From Oscheius tipulae (taxonomy: Eukaryota; Nematoda; Chromadorea; Rhabditida; Rhabditidae): a DNA stretch of 64,000 nt. The stretch lies in assembly GCA_037178975.1 (NCBI GenBank), contig JASJZH010000005.1, positions 7,464,501 through 7,528,500 on the forward strand. Reading direction: 5' to 3'. The position numbers were made by a program, and so were the translations under genes. A model generated the notes under the pieces. It was not told where the DNA came from and did not search any database. It saw only the letters and a program-made list of their open reading frames with translations. Below, piece after piece: positions 24,410-36,609 of the stretch. Numbering within the stretch: position 1 is the first letter of the stretch; every line of letters begins with the position of its first letter.

Positions 24410-26154
24410 GACCACACGTCCCACAGCAGATGTTTTGTTTTTCAATGTGACCAGTCGTAAAGGATCAGATTTATACGGCCCCACGAAAGATTTTGTATTG
24501 GTGCTCGTGAGAAAATAGAAAAGACAAGAGGGATGTCGATCTGTGGTCTTGGGACGTACAGGAAACTGGAGGCAAAGGACGCTGCGAGGAAAACAATTGG
24601 CGACGAGAATGCTGCATAACATTACGTCACCTGCTTCTGCTCGCGACTGAACGAAGCTTTTTTACTCTAGGTTTTTTAGGACCAAAGCAACATTTTGAAC
24701 AATTTGTAGCTCAATAAACTTGTAGCCCTCTACACTCTACAGCTTTCCAGGTAGAGAAGATCGAAATGCTAGTCCTTGACCTCAAATAAGCGCGCACTTT
24801 CGGAGATATATTTCGCGTTAAAGTTAGAGCGTTAAAGTTAACCAGCGGTCCCTTACTCGTGAACTACCGTCACAGGCGACTTTGCCGCTTCTACAATAGC
24901 CTAAAATCTCAGATTCCTCCAAAGCTGACTTGTCAACTAAACTCTGGACATGCCATGTCTTGCCTATTATTTGCTCGTGGTGACGCACGGACGGACACCA
25001 TTGCGCTTTAGTAGTAGAGTGATCTCTACTATGTAAAGCGCGATGATTTCTGTGGCGAGCCAATTATTGTTGTTCAGAAGTTTTGTTATTGTCTAAATTG
25101 GGTGGCAAGTCAACTTTGGATGCGCTCTAGAACTCGGCTTTTGTCCCAATGAAGCCACTGAAAGCCTTTTGTTACTACGAAGCGGCGCAGCTGCCAATGC
25201 AAAATGATAACGAAAGGACGGCGTTCATGAAGGAAGTGTAAGCATGAGTCAGAAGGTTCATGAGAGCGGTGGAAAACTGAGCGGCCAGCTGTGTGAGAGC
25301 CTGACGTCATGGATAAAAAGTTGCTTCCCGCGGATTAACATTTCGTTGCGGAAAAGGAGCAAAGATTAGTTCAGTTGCTTCATTATGCGTGTTGACAGGA
25401 TCCGGACGACTGCAGAAAACAGCCCGAGTCTGTCCCGGGCAATAACCATCCGAGAGGACACAACAAAGAAGTCAATTATACATATTTCATGGTTTTCGTA
25501 CTTGAGCACTATAGTAGATGCAGTTTACAGATATTTTTTTTCTGTACAGGATCGAGCCGCCTAGCCTGTATGCTATAGTTAGTTCTACTGCAGACAGCAG
25601 GATTCCCCGCTGATTTAACCCAGCAGATTTCGATCGCAGTTCAGGTTTTAGTATTGTTTAGAAGGGAAAGTTTAGATAGAGTCCGATGGCGGGGGGTGTG
25701 GAAGAAAAAATAAGAAATCACTAACCTGAGCTGATGAAGACGGTAGCTCAAAGAACATCAGTGGCAGACAAGGGCGTGAACTCTTCTTCATGCAGTCTCT
25801 CTTCTATTTCCATCTTTTACAGATATCGATTCTCTTCCGCCAATCCATGCTCATTTCGATATGACATCTATTTCTGTAGCATTCGCTCCGTGTTTCCAAC
25901 ATCTTCCCACTGTTCCTCGCAATCCTCCTCGGCAGATCGGAGACGTCTTTTCCGGTAGCCTACGTAGCAGAATCCGAATTGTTGCATCAGGCACAGAACA
26001 AGGTTCAGGAAGACAGCAAATTTTGAGCAGCGGACAAGCTCAGGTGACTTCGACTAGTTGACCGAACGGGCGTAGGAATTACTGGATATTCCGTAGAGTA
26101 GTCCGTTTCCAGTTTTTTTGTCCAGTTGGTTATCCGATTTTTGCAGTCACTTCT

Positions 26155-26830
26155 TCATTCTATGCTGTTGTCTATGGTGAACGAAGTATACTTGTGAGTC
26201 GTGGAGAAGACGAAGGCGAAGAAGGTGGACAGATACTGCTTCTCCTGTCCGAGTAGATCGACAGCGACACTGATGAACCTTGTGCACATTGTCCGGTAGC
26301 TCACACTGCCCGTCACAGCCTCAGCGGAGATGGTACCTTTAACATCAGGATAATCTTCTGCTGTCAGGAGCGATATAGACTCGACAGGGCATGCCTTGTC
26401 AAAGCGTGTCGACACTAAACCAGAGCGTAGCGAGACCATTTGATCGTCTGCTCGTCGCTCCTGCTGACGTGTCGCCTTCTTCAATTCATGTCAGTAGTTC
26501 TTACTTATCACCAAAGCTTTATTTTTTCGTTGCTGATTGGAATGGGAATTGGCAGAAAATCGTCTTGGATGAAGATACCACCTGCACTCAGACTGGGAAG
26601 TATGTTCTACCGAGCAACGTGGTTCACTTGTAAGCAAGGATAGAAGGAAACTGAATTTTTTTAAAAGATAGTCTCGGAACCTCGTAGTGTGAGCTACCGC
26701 AGAATCTGGACTTTGTTCATCGGCACTGTCGTAGTTCGCGATCCACTCGTTCGCTCTACTGTCAGCAACCTCTTTTCTCTACATATTGAGGCATAGGTCT
26801 GCTCTTCTACTCGTATTCTACACCTTCCGT
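26155..26830. pseudogene. Inverted pair of related decayed reading frames
   Basis: The minus-strand frame 26155-26484 contains EAVTGSVSYRTMCTRFISVA and ends with a stop. The plus-strand stretch from about 26678 encodes SVSYRRIWTLFIGTVVV in the opposite orientation. The DNA is also alike (both carry AGTGTGAGCTACCG followed at the same distance by GTTCATC). These look like diverged, head-facing copies of one small gene or element. The plus copy has an early stop. Protein family not recognised. Confidence 0.35.
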
Positions 26831-27592
26831 CTTCGACCCGAGTCTGTGTAGACTACTGGAAGATCGGCACAACAAAGGTTACAGTCTCACTGCAAATGTT
26901 TTTGACACGTTCAATGTGAGCGACATCCGATAGCTACCAGACTTTAATCCGGGGCATCATTATGGGTTTTGGTACGACTCTCTCTTTTCTCTTTCCACCT
27001 TTCTTTCAAATCTTTTCCATTTGTTTGGTTGTTCGTAGTATTTCTCTATTCATAATCCCGAGTTGGTTTCTAGTAACCAAGATCTGTAAGCATCGTTCGT
27101 CACGAGTTGCGTTCGATTGCCCGATTCGGGTTTCCGGAAACATCTCTTTTCTGGTTGCTGCCTTCACTATTCTTCATCTCCCCCACTGCCCGAAAGCAAA
27201 GTCAATTCCCCTCCCGGATCAGGTATCGATAGCACGGGCCGGTGTCGAATTGTATATAAACAGAGCTTAGCATCCAGGATAAACTGTCGCCGGTGAGTGT
27301 GGGACAAACAGACATTTATTATTTCAGTTTCTCTATGTGGGTGATCGGTATATTGGCAAGAGAATATCTACAAACAGAAGAGAGCTAAACGGGTGAGGAA
27401 CTAGTGCGAAAGCCAGAGAGAAGAAAGCTGGGAAAAGAGACCAAATCCACTATCGGGAATCCGATTTTGGGACTAGAGTTTTGGGAGAGAGAGAGAAGAG
27501 AGGGAAAGGCACGAGGCGACACTGGATATTGGTAGTGGGGAGAGTGATGAGACCCGGATAGATTGGATATTTTGCAAGATATTATGAATTTA
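26831..27592. other. 3' flank of the dve-type gene
   Basis: No coding exon is supported. The plus-strand frame 26962-27270 is hydrophobic but has no recognisable domain and lies opposite the probable 3' untranslated region of the homeobox gene. Confidence 0.35.
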
Positions 27593-30500
27593 TCAGGTGA
27601 AGAGCTTCTCCAGCTTCTCTTGCATGCCCGTCTGCATTCTCTTGCACTTGGCACGGCGATTCTTGAACCAAATCTGAAAAAACTATTTGACTTCTGTACT
27701 TGGGAATCAAAACCGACTGCGTTCGCACCGTAGTCGGACCCCTTACCGACTGGGCCATAATGTAAAGCTCGCGCGTCTTTTCGGCTGGAACTACATGAAC
27801 TCCAAAGATTGAAGGAATCACTAGAGCTTCGAAGTATTCCTACCTTGACATTGTGCTGACTGATGTGCGGATAATTCTCCCTGTAGGGACAGCTGTTCAG
27901 CATCTGAGTGTACTGATCGATCTGCATCCACGTCGGGTGCGGATTCTCTTCAAACCACCGCTCCAGAATCGGCAGCTCTGTGAGTGGATCGAACATGAGG
28001 CGAGATCGAGCTGAAAGAAGTTCCATTACCATCCAAAAAACTTGTTTTACATTGAGCCCCGAGACTCGAGTTCAATCCGTTGAGACTCTGGAGACTCAAA
28101 TCATGAGGCAGATGCCGTGGAGACGAGCTGGCCATCGAAGCTGACCCCAGATTTTGGGTGTGAGTGAGATCAGGCGAGGAGGCAGTCGACTCCTGTAAAT
28201 TATACATGTCCCCATGCTTTGTCTGTGTGTGTTGCGAGAGACAGGGACAACTAGTCATTTTCGTAAATCCGCGTCTACGCGCGCATTTTGGCAAGGTCGA
28301 GGTATAAGAGAGAGGAGATAGCATCGTGAAATCCCCCAACCAGCCAAGGACAAGCCGCAGGACGCTTTTGAACCCCACCTGTTTGAAAAGGAGATCATTG
28401 GCACCGTCGCTGTTACTGTGAACCTCGTCGTCTCCGGGACTCGGAGAGTCGGAGCCGCCATCAACTCGAATGTCCTGAAATAGAAAGTATAAAAAATGGT
28501 TTGAAGCCTCTCTCGAATCATGGGACGGATCAAACCCTTCCTCGGGGATCGAACCAAAGTGCTTCTGATCTGTAGACAGCGCTTAGTTTTTTTCCCCTAC
28601 TTCCGGCCTGAAACTTACATCGCCATTAACCACTTTCGTGCAGCTCTCGATCAGGTTGTTGAAGTCGATTTTGGGCCGGTAGTCGGCTACCATCGTGGGC
28701 AGAATGGTCTGGATCTGAAATGATTACAGTCACTGTTTATTCAAGGAAACGGAGAAAGAAACTAAGGGTCTAAGCTACTCACATCCAAGTAGTTTACCTG
28801 ATTGAGGGCTGATTGTTGAGCAACTAGGGCAGGTCTTCGACTGGCTCGTTGATTGGAGAACCAATTGCAGATCTGTACTCTTGAGATGTTTCTGACAAGA
28901 ATGGAATCGAACCTGAGAGTAAGTGATCTTTGAGTTGTTTTTCCTGAATGTGCTGGCGTTCAATAGACTCATATACTGCATCAGCTTCTGCCGATTCGGG
29001 TTCGTGTCCTGCTTGAACCATTTCTCCAGTTTCGGCACCTCGAAGAGCGGATTGAACCGAACTTGTGACAACGGACTGAAAACTAACATTGTTCCCTTGT
29101 ATGTTCCCAAGCTCCATCTCATCTCTTCTCTCTAGGTTTGTCACGGGCGTGAGTCAGATCCGTCGGGGCCAATTCAAGCCTGTGGATCATAACAAAACAT
29201 GGGGAGGAGGCGATCGATCGCCTTCTGATCTCCTTCCCTTTTGTGTCAATCTCGGGTCTTTACAGCGTGGGTGGAGGAGACCTCGCGACAAAAACAGCTT
29301 TTATGGAGACTCCCGGGGTTAAGAGATCTGCCCCTGCCTGTTGCAGTCGATCAATGGCACTTACAGAGGTCGAAGGAAAGCCCAGGAACAAGTTTTGCCA
29401 AGGGAGAACGCAACAAAGAGGTCGGGGATATCGAGACACAATAGTCTTGACTGTAGAAAAGAGACTCGTCCCCCTCTCTGTAGCTACTGATTGTCAGTCA
29501 GGAGACTTGAAATTCTTTAGCCTTGAACCGCTCTGCTTAGTCCAAGGGATGACGCGACTGTTACTGTTATTCGCCCACGAGACTGCCCCGGAATTCGAAC
29601 AATAGATGTTTGCTCCCCCTCTCCTCCCAAAAGCTTGACCCCCAAAGGAAGAAGGCTTATCTCGAGAGTGGAACCGTTTCGGACACACCGAGGCACGATG
29701 GCACGCGCCTTTCTCTCCCAGGAACCTGTCCCACACTTTCTCTCTTGTGAGATTTGGCCGCGAGACAATGCCATCATCAAGAAGTCTCGCTGCCAATTCA
29801 GGCGGACGGGAATGAAAACAGAAGAAGAGTGTAATCCCGGGGTCGGAGCGAGAGACGGCAGCCAATTTCCCGCCTCTCGATCCCACTAAGATAAACCCTG
29901 ATTGGCTGCTATTTCCAGGGATTCGAAGGGGAAATTGGGAAAGAGTCTACTGTATCCAGCCAATCTTAATTGACTTGAACCCGCTGTGCCTCTCCCGAAA
30001 GCTTTCGTTTCCTTCTCTCTGAGTCGGCGCACAGATTAACTTCTGCGAGAGCCAATAGTGGCTTAGCTTGCTCCGCGAGATCGAGTCTCCTGGGTCTTCT
30101 AATCCCTCGCTAGTCTCCTACAGTAGCTCACCTTCGTCTCTCCTCGGCTTGATCCAACGACTCCAACCAGTCGTTGATCGCATTGATCTGCTCGTGGTTG
30201 AGCATCGTCGGCTCATCTCCACCGATTATTTGGGTGATGAGATCCTGAAATATGATGATGAGTCAAGAAGACAGAGAAAGGGTAATTAGAGATCAGATGG
30301 TAACCTGAAACGAAACCGGTTGTTTGAGACGAGTTTGGTAACTTGGTCAAGAGCGAAAGTGTGACCTATTCTTAGAGGTCAGCCCATTCTGAGAAGTGAT
30401 TCAAATCAGATCATTCCCATATTACATATTGCCATAATGGCAGTCTTGTTGTCTAACAATATGTTCAAGTGTTTGACCAAACTTCCGTCTTTTTCTACAT

Positions 30501-32983
30501 GGCTCAGTCGATTACAGTTTGTTTGTTGAGCAACTTGCCATGGATCCAAATCCCAAGTATTACTAAAACATTTAGAGGTCGATTTGAGCTTCAGTTTTGG
30601 TGTTGTAAAGCTCACCTTAATCTGCTGATTGTCGACCGAATTCAATATGTTAGGATTCTTGCTGACGGCCGTCTTCAAGAGTCTCTGCTTCAGGTCCGAG
30701 ATGCACTGTGCACTAGCCGAATCTGCCGTTGTCCTGAAACAAAAAGTTATGCTTCTTCAGATCGATAACTCGTCTCGCTGAGCCCCTCTTCCTTGCCCCT
30801 TTATCCGTTCTGTACACTGTCGGCCTAGCTGTTATCAAGACGGTAATAAAAGCCGATATGGCCGAGGGCGGATTGCGGATCGTGTGGATAGGCAAACAGA
30901 CATATTTACGCCTATAGATGGTTCTTAGGTGCCTGTCAGGACACACACAAATATTGTACAACTGTCATTTCGCCCCAGATCAGCTGATCACAGTCCCCGC
31001 AAAACTTTTTTGCCAAACAAGCAGGTTGACCTTTGCCTTAATCAAATCTCGGGGCCACGCTTCGCTGATAGCGACAAATCTTCCTCTGTCAGATCGCAAC
31101 ACAAACACGGTTAATGTGCTGTCAGGGATTATGCTAATAAGATGATTTCCGCTGCTATCACAGAGACATGTCAAACCGGAACAGTTAGGGTTTTTTGTCT
31201 GAAGGGAGGGAACAGTGTAAAATTATTAGTCACAGGTGAGGAAACTTACAGCCCCCTAATTCTATAGGTTGGACGGTTCTCAGAGGGGAAAGAAAGGGAC
31301 AGAACCGGAAGTTTTTAGAATGAGTTGTGGTTAGAGTCTTTTCACTTCGGGGGCCTTTGAATCAGTTCGTTGTGGGACCAAGTGTCAGGTATGCATGGCT
31401 TTCTAAATCTAAAAAGTACATTCTAGAGTAGTTTTCGACACTGAGTCGATTGAACACACTTAGAAGTCATAAAAGTGTGTGTAAAGCACCGAAAAACGCA
31501 AAAAGGCGACTTGAGGAAGTTCGTCGCGGGAGCCGATTTGAAAACGCGTTCGGCCGTCCACTTATCCACCTATAATGACAGTGTCCCCTTTAAACACTCT
31601 GTGGAAGATTTTAAAGTCTAGAGCCTATTAAACGTTCAGCAAGGGACTCGCAACGAAAAAAGTATTTCTTTGTGCCAGCTGACCAAGCAAAAGGCTGACG
31701 GTCTTTCAAAGTTATCGGACGGTTCAATATTGCGAAATTCCACGCGATTCTACCAATTGTCATCTCGAATTACCGTACTCCCAGATTCGAAAGAAAGTCC
31801 CTCTGGATTGCTGTGCCGTTCGCGCGCTTTGGATTGCGGTGTCTGACTGTGTGTCTAGTGTTTGTGCCCCCTCGCCTCTCGTGTGTGATTCTCGCACCTC
31901 GCACACTCAATAGAAACACAAAGCCATGTTCGCGCATATACGCGGATCGGGTTGCCCGGTCTCTCGACTGTCGGAATCTGGCTCCGTCACTTATGCTGTG
32001 TGCTCACTGTACAGACAGATTAGGACTTGTCCTGTCTTTGACTGAAACTCACGGTTTGGTCAGGATCCGGAGAGTGATCTGGCTGCTGACATCTTTGAAC
32101 AGCGACTGGACTGTGTCATCCTGATTGTCGGTGATCTGCTCGAAGGGCAACGGCTTCCAATTATTCACTTGAACGAGACCTGAAAAAGGTAACTCTTGAT
32201 CCCTTTCTGTCTCTTGTTAAGGGAACAGGTTATCTACTCTCGATGATTCTTGCCATTCAGTTTGTAACAGAAGAAAGCGCGCGCGCACGCGGGTGATCAC
32301 ATCTGGCCGACGAGATTTTACAGCGATTGCGCCATGTCCCCGCTTAAGGAGCGAGAGAGACTGGTTCCAGGTAGAAAAGTGAGTCGAGAAAGCGAGGACT
32401 TTCCGCGGATGCCGTCGCGACTAATGGCACTTTCCCTTCGCCGCGCATCGGAAGCGGAAGGTCGACGGCCCGAAAGGGAAAATCTTGAGCTTGGATGGAT
32501 CGTGGTCTCTTGTTTTCTGTTTGTCTGATCAGCTGTTTTCTTCCCTTTCTTGATCTGATCTTTCTCTCTGCCAAGAAAGTGTAACAAGGATCATGTGATG
32601 TAGCCGCGCACCGGATAACATCAGAAGACTTTGTTGATTTTCACGATGTCATTGTCTCTGATGAGCAAGCTCTTTCGCGGCTTGTTTCTTCTCTTTGTCT
32701 CCTGTTCATAGCCGGCGGCCAAAAAGCAGAAGAAAGGTTAGAACATAGGACCAGGAGGCAAAGAAGCCGACTCATAGAATCACAAAACTTTCTGACTCAC
32801 CTCGTGCATTGATAGCCAGCTGCGGATGTCCCAGTGCTGAGAGAACCGTATCGACCAGGGAGGAAAGAACTGTACTGCCACTGACAATAGCATAGGTATC
32901 AATGAGAATATGACCATCGTGAGCACACGAGAGACAGTGCGTCGCTCGCACCGTCTCCACTGCCACACGCAGCGGAAACATTC
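27593..32983 (-). CDS. dve: Dve/SATB-related homeobox protein with ULD/CMP domain and two homeodomains
   Basis: Probable nuclear transcription or chromatin factor of the Dve (COMPASS) class, ancestral to vertebrate SATB. Eleven minus-strand exons, all in phase: 32801-32983, 32053-32179, 30616-30733, 30132-30244, 28913-29075, 28798-28872, 28619-28714, 28379-28474, 28051-28192, 27844-28010, 27593-27673. From the ATG at 32979-32981 this is 452 aa. Domains in order: ULD/CMP ([35 protein letters not shown]; compare the SATB1 segment AKGLIQVGKWNPVP), a CUT-like helical region ([31 protein letters not shown]), homeodomain 1 ([16 protein letters not shown] to [15 protein letters not shown]), a Ser/Gly/Asp linker, and homeodomain 2 ([14 protein letters not shown] to [16 protein letters not shown]), then a stop 14 residues later. 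The ATG follows a TTTCAG by two bases; an earlier 5' exon is possible. Confidence 0.9.
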
Positions 32984-35900
32984 CTGAAAGAGATGGAGCT
33001 ATTAACAGGAGCAGAATACGAACCAGAAGGAGAAGAGTCTAAGAGGAGTTGGGGAGCCAACTTTAAAGCGCAGCCGACTACGGTAGGGATAGGACGGCTG
33101 GCACCAGACGCCGATTAACGGCTCAGGGGCGGGGTCGGCTGAGCCACGCCCCATTTTAGGCGACTGACTGAAGAGTCGGGAATTTCACCAAAGTGAATCT
33201 GACCTTTCTTTAACAGTCTCTTGTGACTGACAGGGATAGGATAAAAAGGAGGATAGGTTTTTGACTGTAACAGATGGTCAGCTGGCATTTGAGAAAAGGG
33301 GATAAAAATAGGTTTGATCTATTCGGGAGATGTCGTGATGATAAGACAAACCAAGTCAGTGGCCTACCGAAGGGGACAGAGAATGAGAAATGACTGGAGC
33401 TGCTGAGAGACTAAGGAGAATGAGAGTCAGTGCGCCACCCGAAAACGACTAAATCCCCGGAATAAACAGCGCCGAGATTCGCTGGCCGAAACGACGAGAG
33501 GCCACCAACTCTACATTCCGCCATAACGGTGACTGTGATAATAGGGAATATTGGAAGACTAGATGTGTCTGGCAGAGACAGTAAGGATAGAGGGTGGAGG
33601 GCGAAGTGCAATGCGGGGGTAAAAAGATCCCGAGAGGAGGACCGGCTCTCGACTAGAAGGCGAAGATGGCAGGGGGCAAAGAAGGTGAAATCGTCGGCTG
33701 CCGGCAGCACAAGAAGAAAATACGAGGCCAAAACGAGTTTCTCGATGCATTGAGATGTTGTATATGCCTGGGCGAGAGAGAGAGACACGGCAGGGGCAGC
33801 GGCACAGGGGCGGGGGACGTAGAGATCAGCCAAAGCAACAGGGAACTGTCATTCTCTGTTTCAGAACAAATTACCTGGGTCTAACTGATCTAAAGAAGAA
33901 GCCCTGTTTTTTCAAAACAGTCTTTCTGAATCATTCGGACTAATCGAGGTGTTCAGTCAGAAGTTTCAAACTCAAGTGTTGAACAGGGCAAGGTTTGAGA
34001 GATCATAGGGACTGAACAGAGAGTCTCTGTCTGTCCTTGATCCGTCTGTGCTTTAAAGAGACGAAAGGAAAAGCTAGTTCGAGAAGTGAGGATGCCAAAA
34101 GAGATCTCCCTTTCCAGCTGCAGTCTGAGAAGAAAGTCTTTTTAGCCAGGTACAGGATAGTCCCCCTAGGCCTAGCGATAACTGATAGAGGGTCCCAAAT
34201 CCATGAGAGCAGCTCTCCCTTGGTCCTAGCGTCCAGATAAGATAGCAAGACTCTCATAAGAAGTTCTCTCATAGAATTCTTCCTCTCTGGGTCATTTCCG
34301 CCAGATAATCGGGTACAAAGGAGAAGAAGGCAACGCGTAATCGAGATTTTAATTGGCAGCTTTGTTAGCGCTAGTGTCGCTTAAGCCCTCAGGGCTTGGG
34401 ATTAACATAAAGACCCGGGACTAGGCCATTGAGCTGCTATATGGATACATCATCCACTCTCTTTGAGAGTTTAGTGAATGATGTAAGATTCATTTATTTT
34501 TGAGAGACATAGAGGGACACAGGTAGAAAGGCAGAAGACAAAGAAAAAGAGATAGAGTGAACGTGAATCTGAATAAAAAGCTTATCCTTTCGAAAGGACA
34601 GTCAGTAATTGAAGAGTCGAGATTTGATTCGGACCCCTCCTAAACCAAAGACAATCCCCTTTCTAATGGAGGATTACCGGCGATGAAGGCGCGATATCCT
34701 AACGGCATTAGAGCTTAGTCTATTTGGGAAGAAGGGAAGAAGCCGAGAGTGAGAGAACGAGGAAAACAGTTCTGTTGTTTTGGCCTACTCGATAACAGGA
34801 GATAATACTCAGAGGGAGTAAAGGCTGCGAGTGGACCGGGACTAGGCGACCGCCGATCTGTCCTTTCTTTGTCCTCTTCTTTCTTATTCAGAAAGGTGAC
34901 GGCATGTCCGCGCGGGATTGAGCTTTTTGAATCGGAAGGCAGGGGAAGTACAGTCCGTGGGAAAGTACAACTTAGATCGAAATAGGGTAACAATGGAGAG
35001 AGAGGGACCTGATATGTCGATAGGATTTATCATAATCAGCCTGAGCGCTCGGGGATCTTTCAACTCATCTGCATACTGGCTGACTCTCTCCACCAAATAT
35101 TTCCATCTGCCCACACGTATATAGTGATGTCGGGGATCTGCCGGCCCGACAAATGAATCAGACAATACAAAGGCGCTTTCTGCCCGCGGAAAACACATTC
35201 CAGCTAGGGGAAAGAAGGCACCGGCTTACAAGGGAGAGAGAGAGAGTCGAGTCGGAAGACACAGGGAGAGCCTTATCTCGTGGGGTCACCACCAAACAAC
35301 CAAATCGGATCCTTAGCTAATAAACGAGGCAGGGACAAACAGCGCGACGAGGGAGCGAGGAAGGTTGATAAGGCTCTCGGATAGAGATACCGACAAAAGA
35401 AGTAAGGAGAGTCAGCTCATCGATTGAGGCTGCTGTAGTCAGTCTTCTGGAGGCTCTTGCGAAAGATTAAGATTGCTTTCAGGTACCGGATAGTACGCCA
35501 AACGAGCGGTATGCTTGTTCAGTGACTGGGGTATCAGCTAGTAAACCTTTGCTGCCCCTAAGAACTACTGGTCCCCTTGATCCGGATTCCTTAGGGAACC
35601 ATGTTTCTCGAGACCTCATAGAAACTAGTAATCTTAGCCTCCTTTAAAGAACTTAAATCTCTTTATGAATCAAGAGATTTGAGTTCTTCAGATTTTAAAC
35701 AGTTCTAGTTCCAACCGTAACAAAGTGTGATGAAATGAAGAGGCTTCTAGACGTATCGCCGGGCTTATGACCGACTGATATTAGGAAATCCTTTGGCTTT
35801 TTCGGGGCTCCATCTAAACCCATTGATAGGGAGACCGGGGCCGCTATCTATCTGTATCTTTGTACAGCACACGCCGGGGGATATGAGTGACCGCGTGAGA

Positions 35901-36590
35901 GAACATTGGACAGCGGTTCTTCTTCATGTTTACAGCTACCACACTTCAATAGCAAGCGTGTTCTGCGACGGTCTCGCTCTAGGGCAGAGGGTCACAAAGC
36001 CACTCTCTGGAAGTCTAGACGAAAACAACTCGAACTTACCAAAGTCGTTAGAGAAGGAAAAGGGGAAGAGAAGGGGACGGTCTCTCCGGATGTGCCTGGA
36101 TTATTAGGAAGTCAACGAACTGCCTCCCTGAAAACGATGACTCTCTTGCTGATTGATATGCAGTACATTCGGATTCGTTTCCGGCCGTCGTGGAAAGAGA
36201 CACAGGAAGGGAACAAAGCGGTTTTGCAGATGAGTGATCCCTGCTAGCTGAGTCAGTCGCCAAAAAGTTGGCCTTTCTGCCGCGATGCAGATGAATACCA
36301 CATCGATCCAAACAGTACAATTGTGGAAACGTGGAGATCTTATTATGGGGGAGCTTTTAGTCCATTTGAGAATCTCCTGTATCGCCCTGTTCAAAAGTGT
36401 CCCCTGTACAGTAAAGACTGTCAAACAAAATACCGACTCGTCAGTCTTTCAGGGTTTCTCTATTGCCCCTACACGTATTCCGCGTCCATAAAGTTTTGGC
36501 AACTGAACCAACACTGACCCATACCGTCTCGGTAAACATACACAAACATCAGAAGCCACAAAACTAGTTACTGTCGAGGAGTTAGCGTCC
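32984..36590. other. Upstream region of the dve-type gene; one possible orphan exon
   Basis: About 3.6 kb with no confident gene. It presumably contains the homeobox promoter and control elements. A minus-strand interval 35009-35203 is bounded by a good acceptor (CTTTCCCCTAG) and a GTCCCT donor and is open in two frames, one including IPDITIYVWADGNIWWRESA. It might be an upstream exon, but nothing connects it. A short palindrome AAGCCCTCAGGGCTT lies near 34385-34400. Confidence 0.3.
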
Positions 36591-36609
36591 GTAGGATGAC
36601 TTTATTGAA

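Larger units (their letters stand above)
22260..26150. other. Gene-poor tract with microsatellite and simple repeats
   Basis: No convincing exon is seen on either strand. The stretch contains the SINE-like fragment near 22.7 kb, the CT microsatellite at 24376-24408, and a repeat block near 24980-25023 that recurs near 42420-42468. Open frames such as 23790-24104 (-) and 25734-25958 (+) lack motifs and splice context. Confidence 0.4.

Noticed and set aside
29494-29886. Long open frames opposite the dve intron (130 and 87 codons)
   Set aside because: They lie in an intron of the homeobox gene, have low-complexity composition and no motif.
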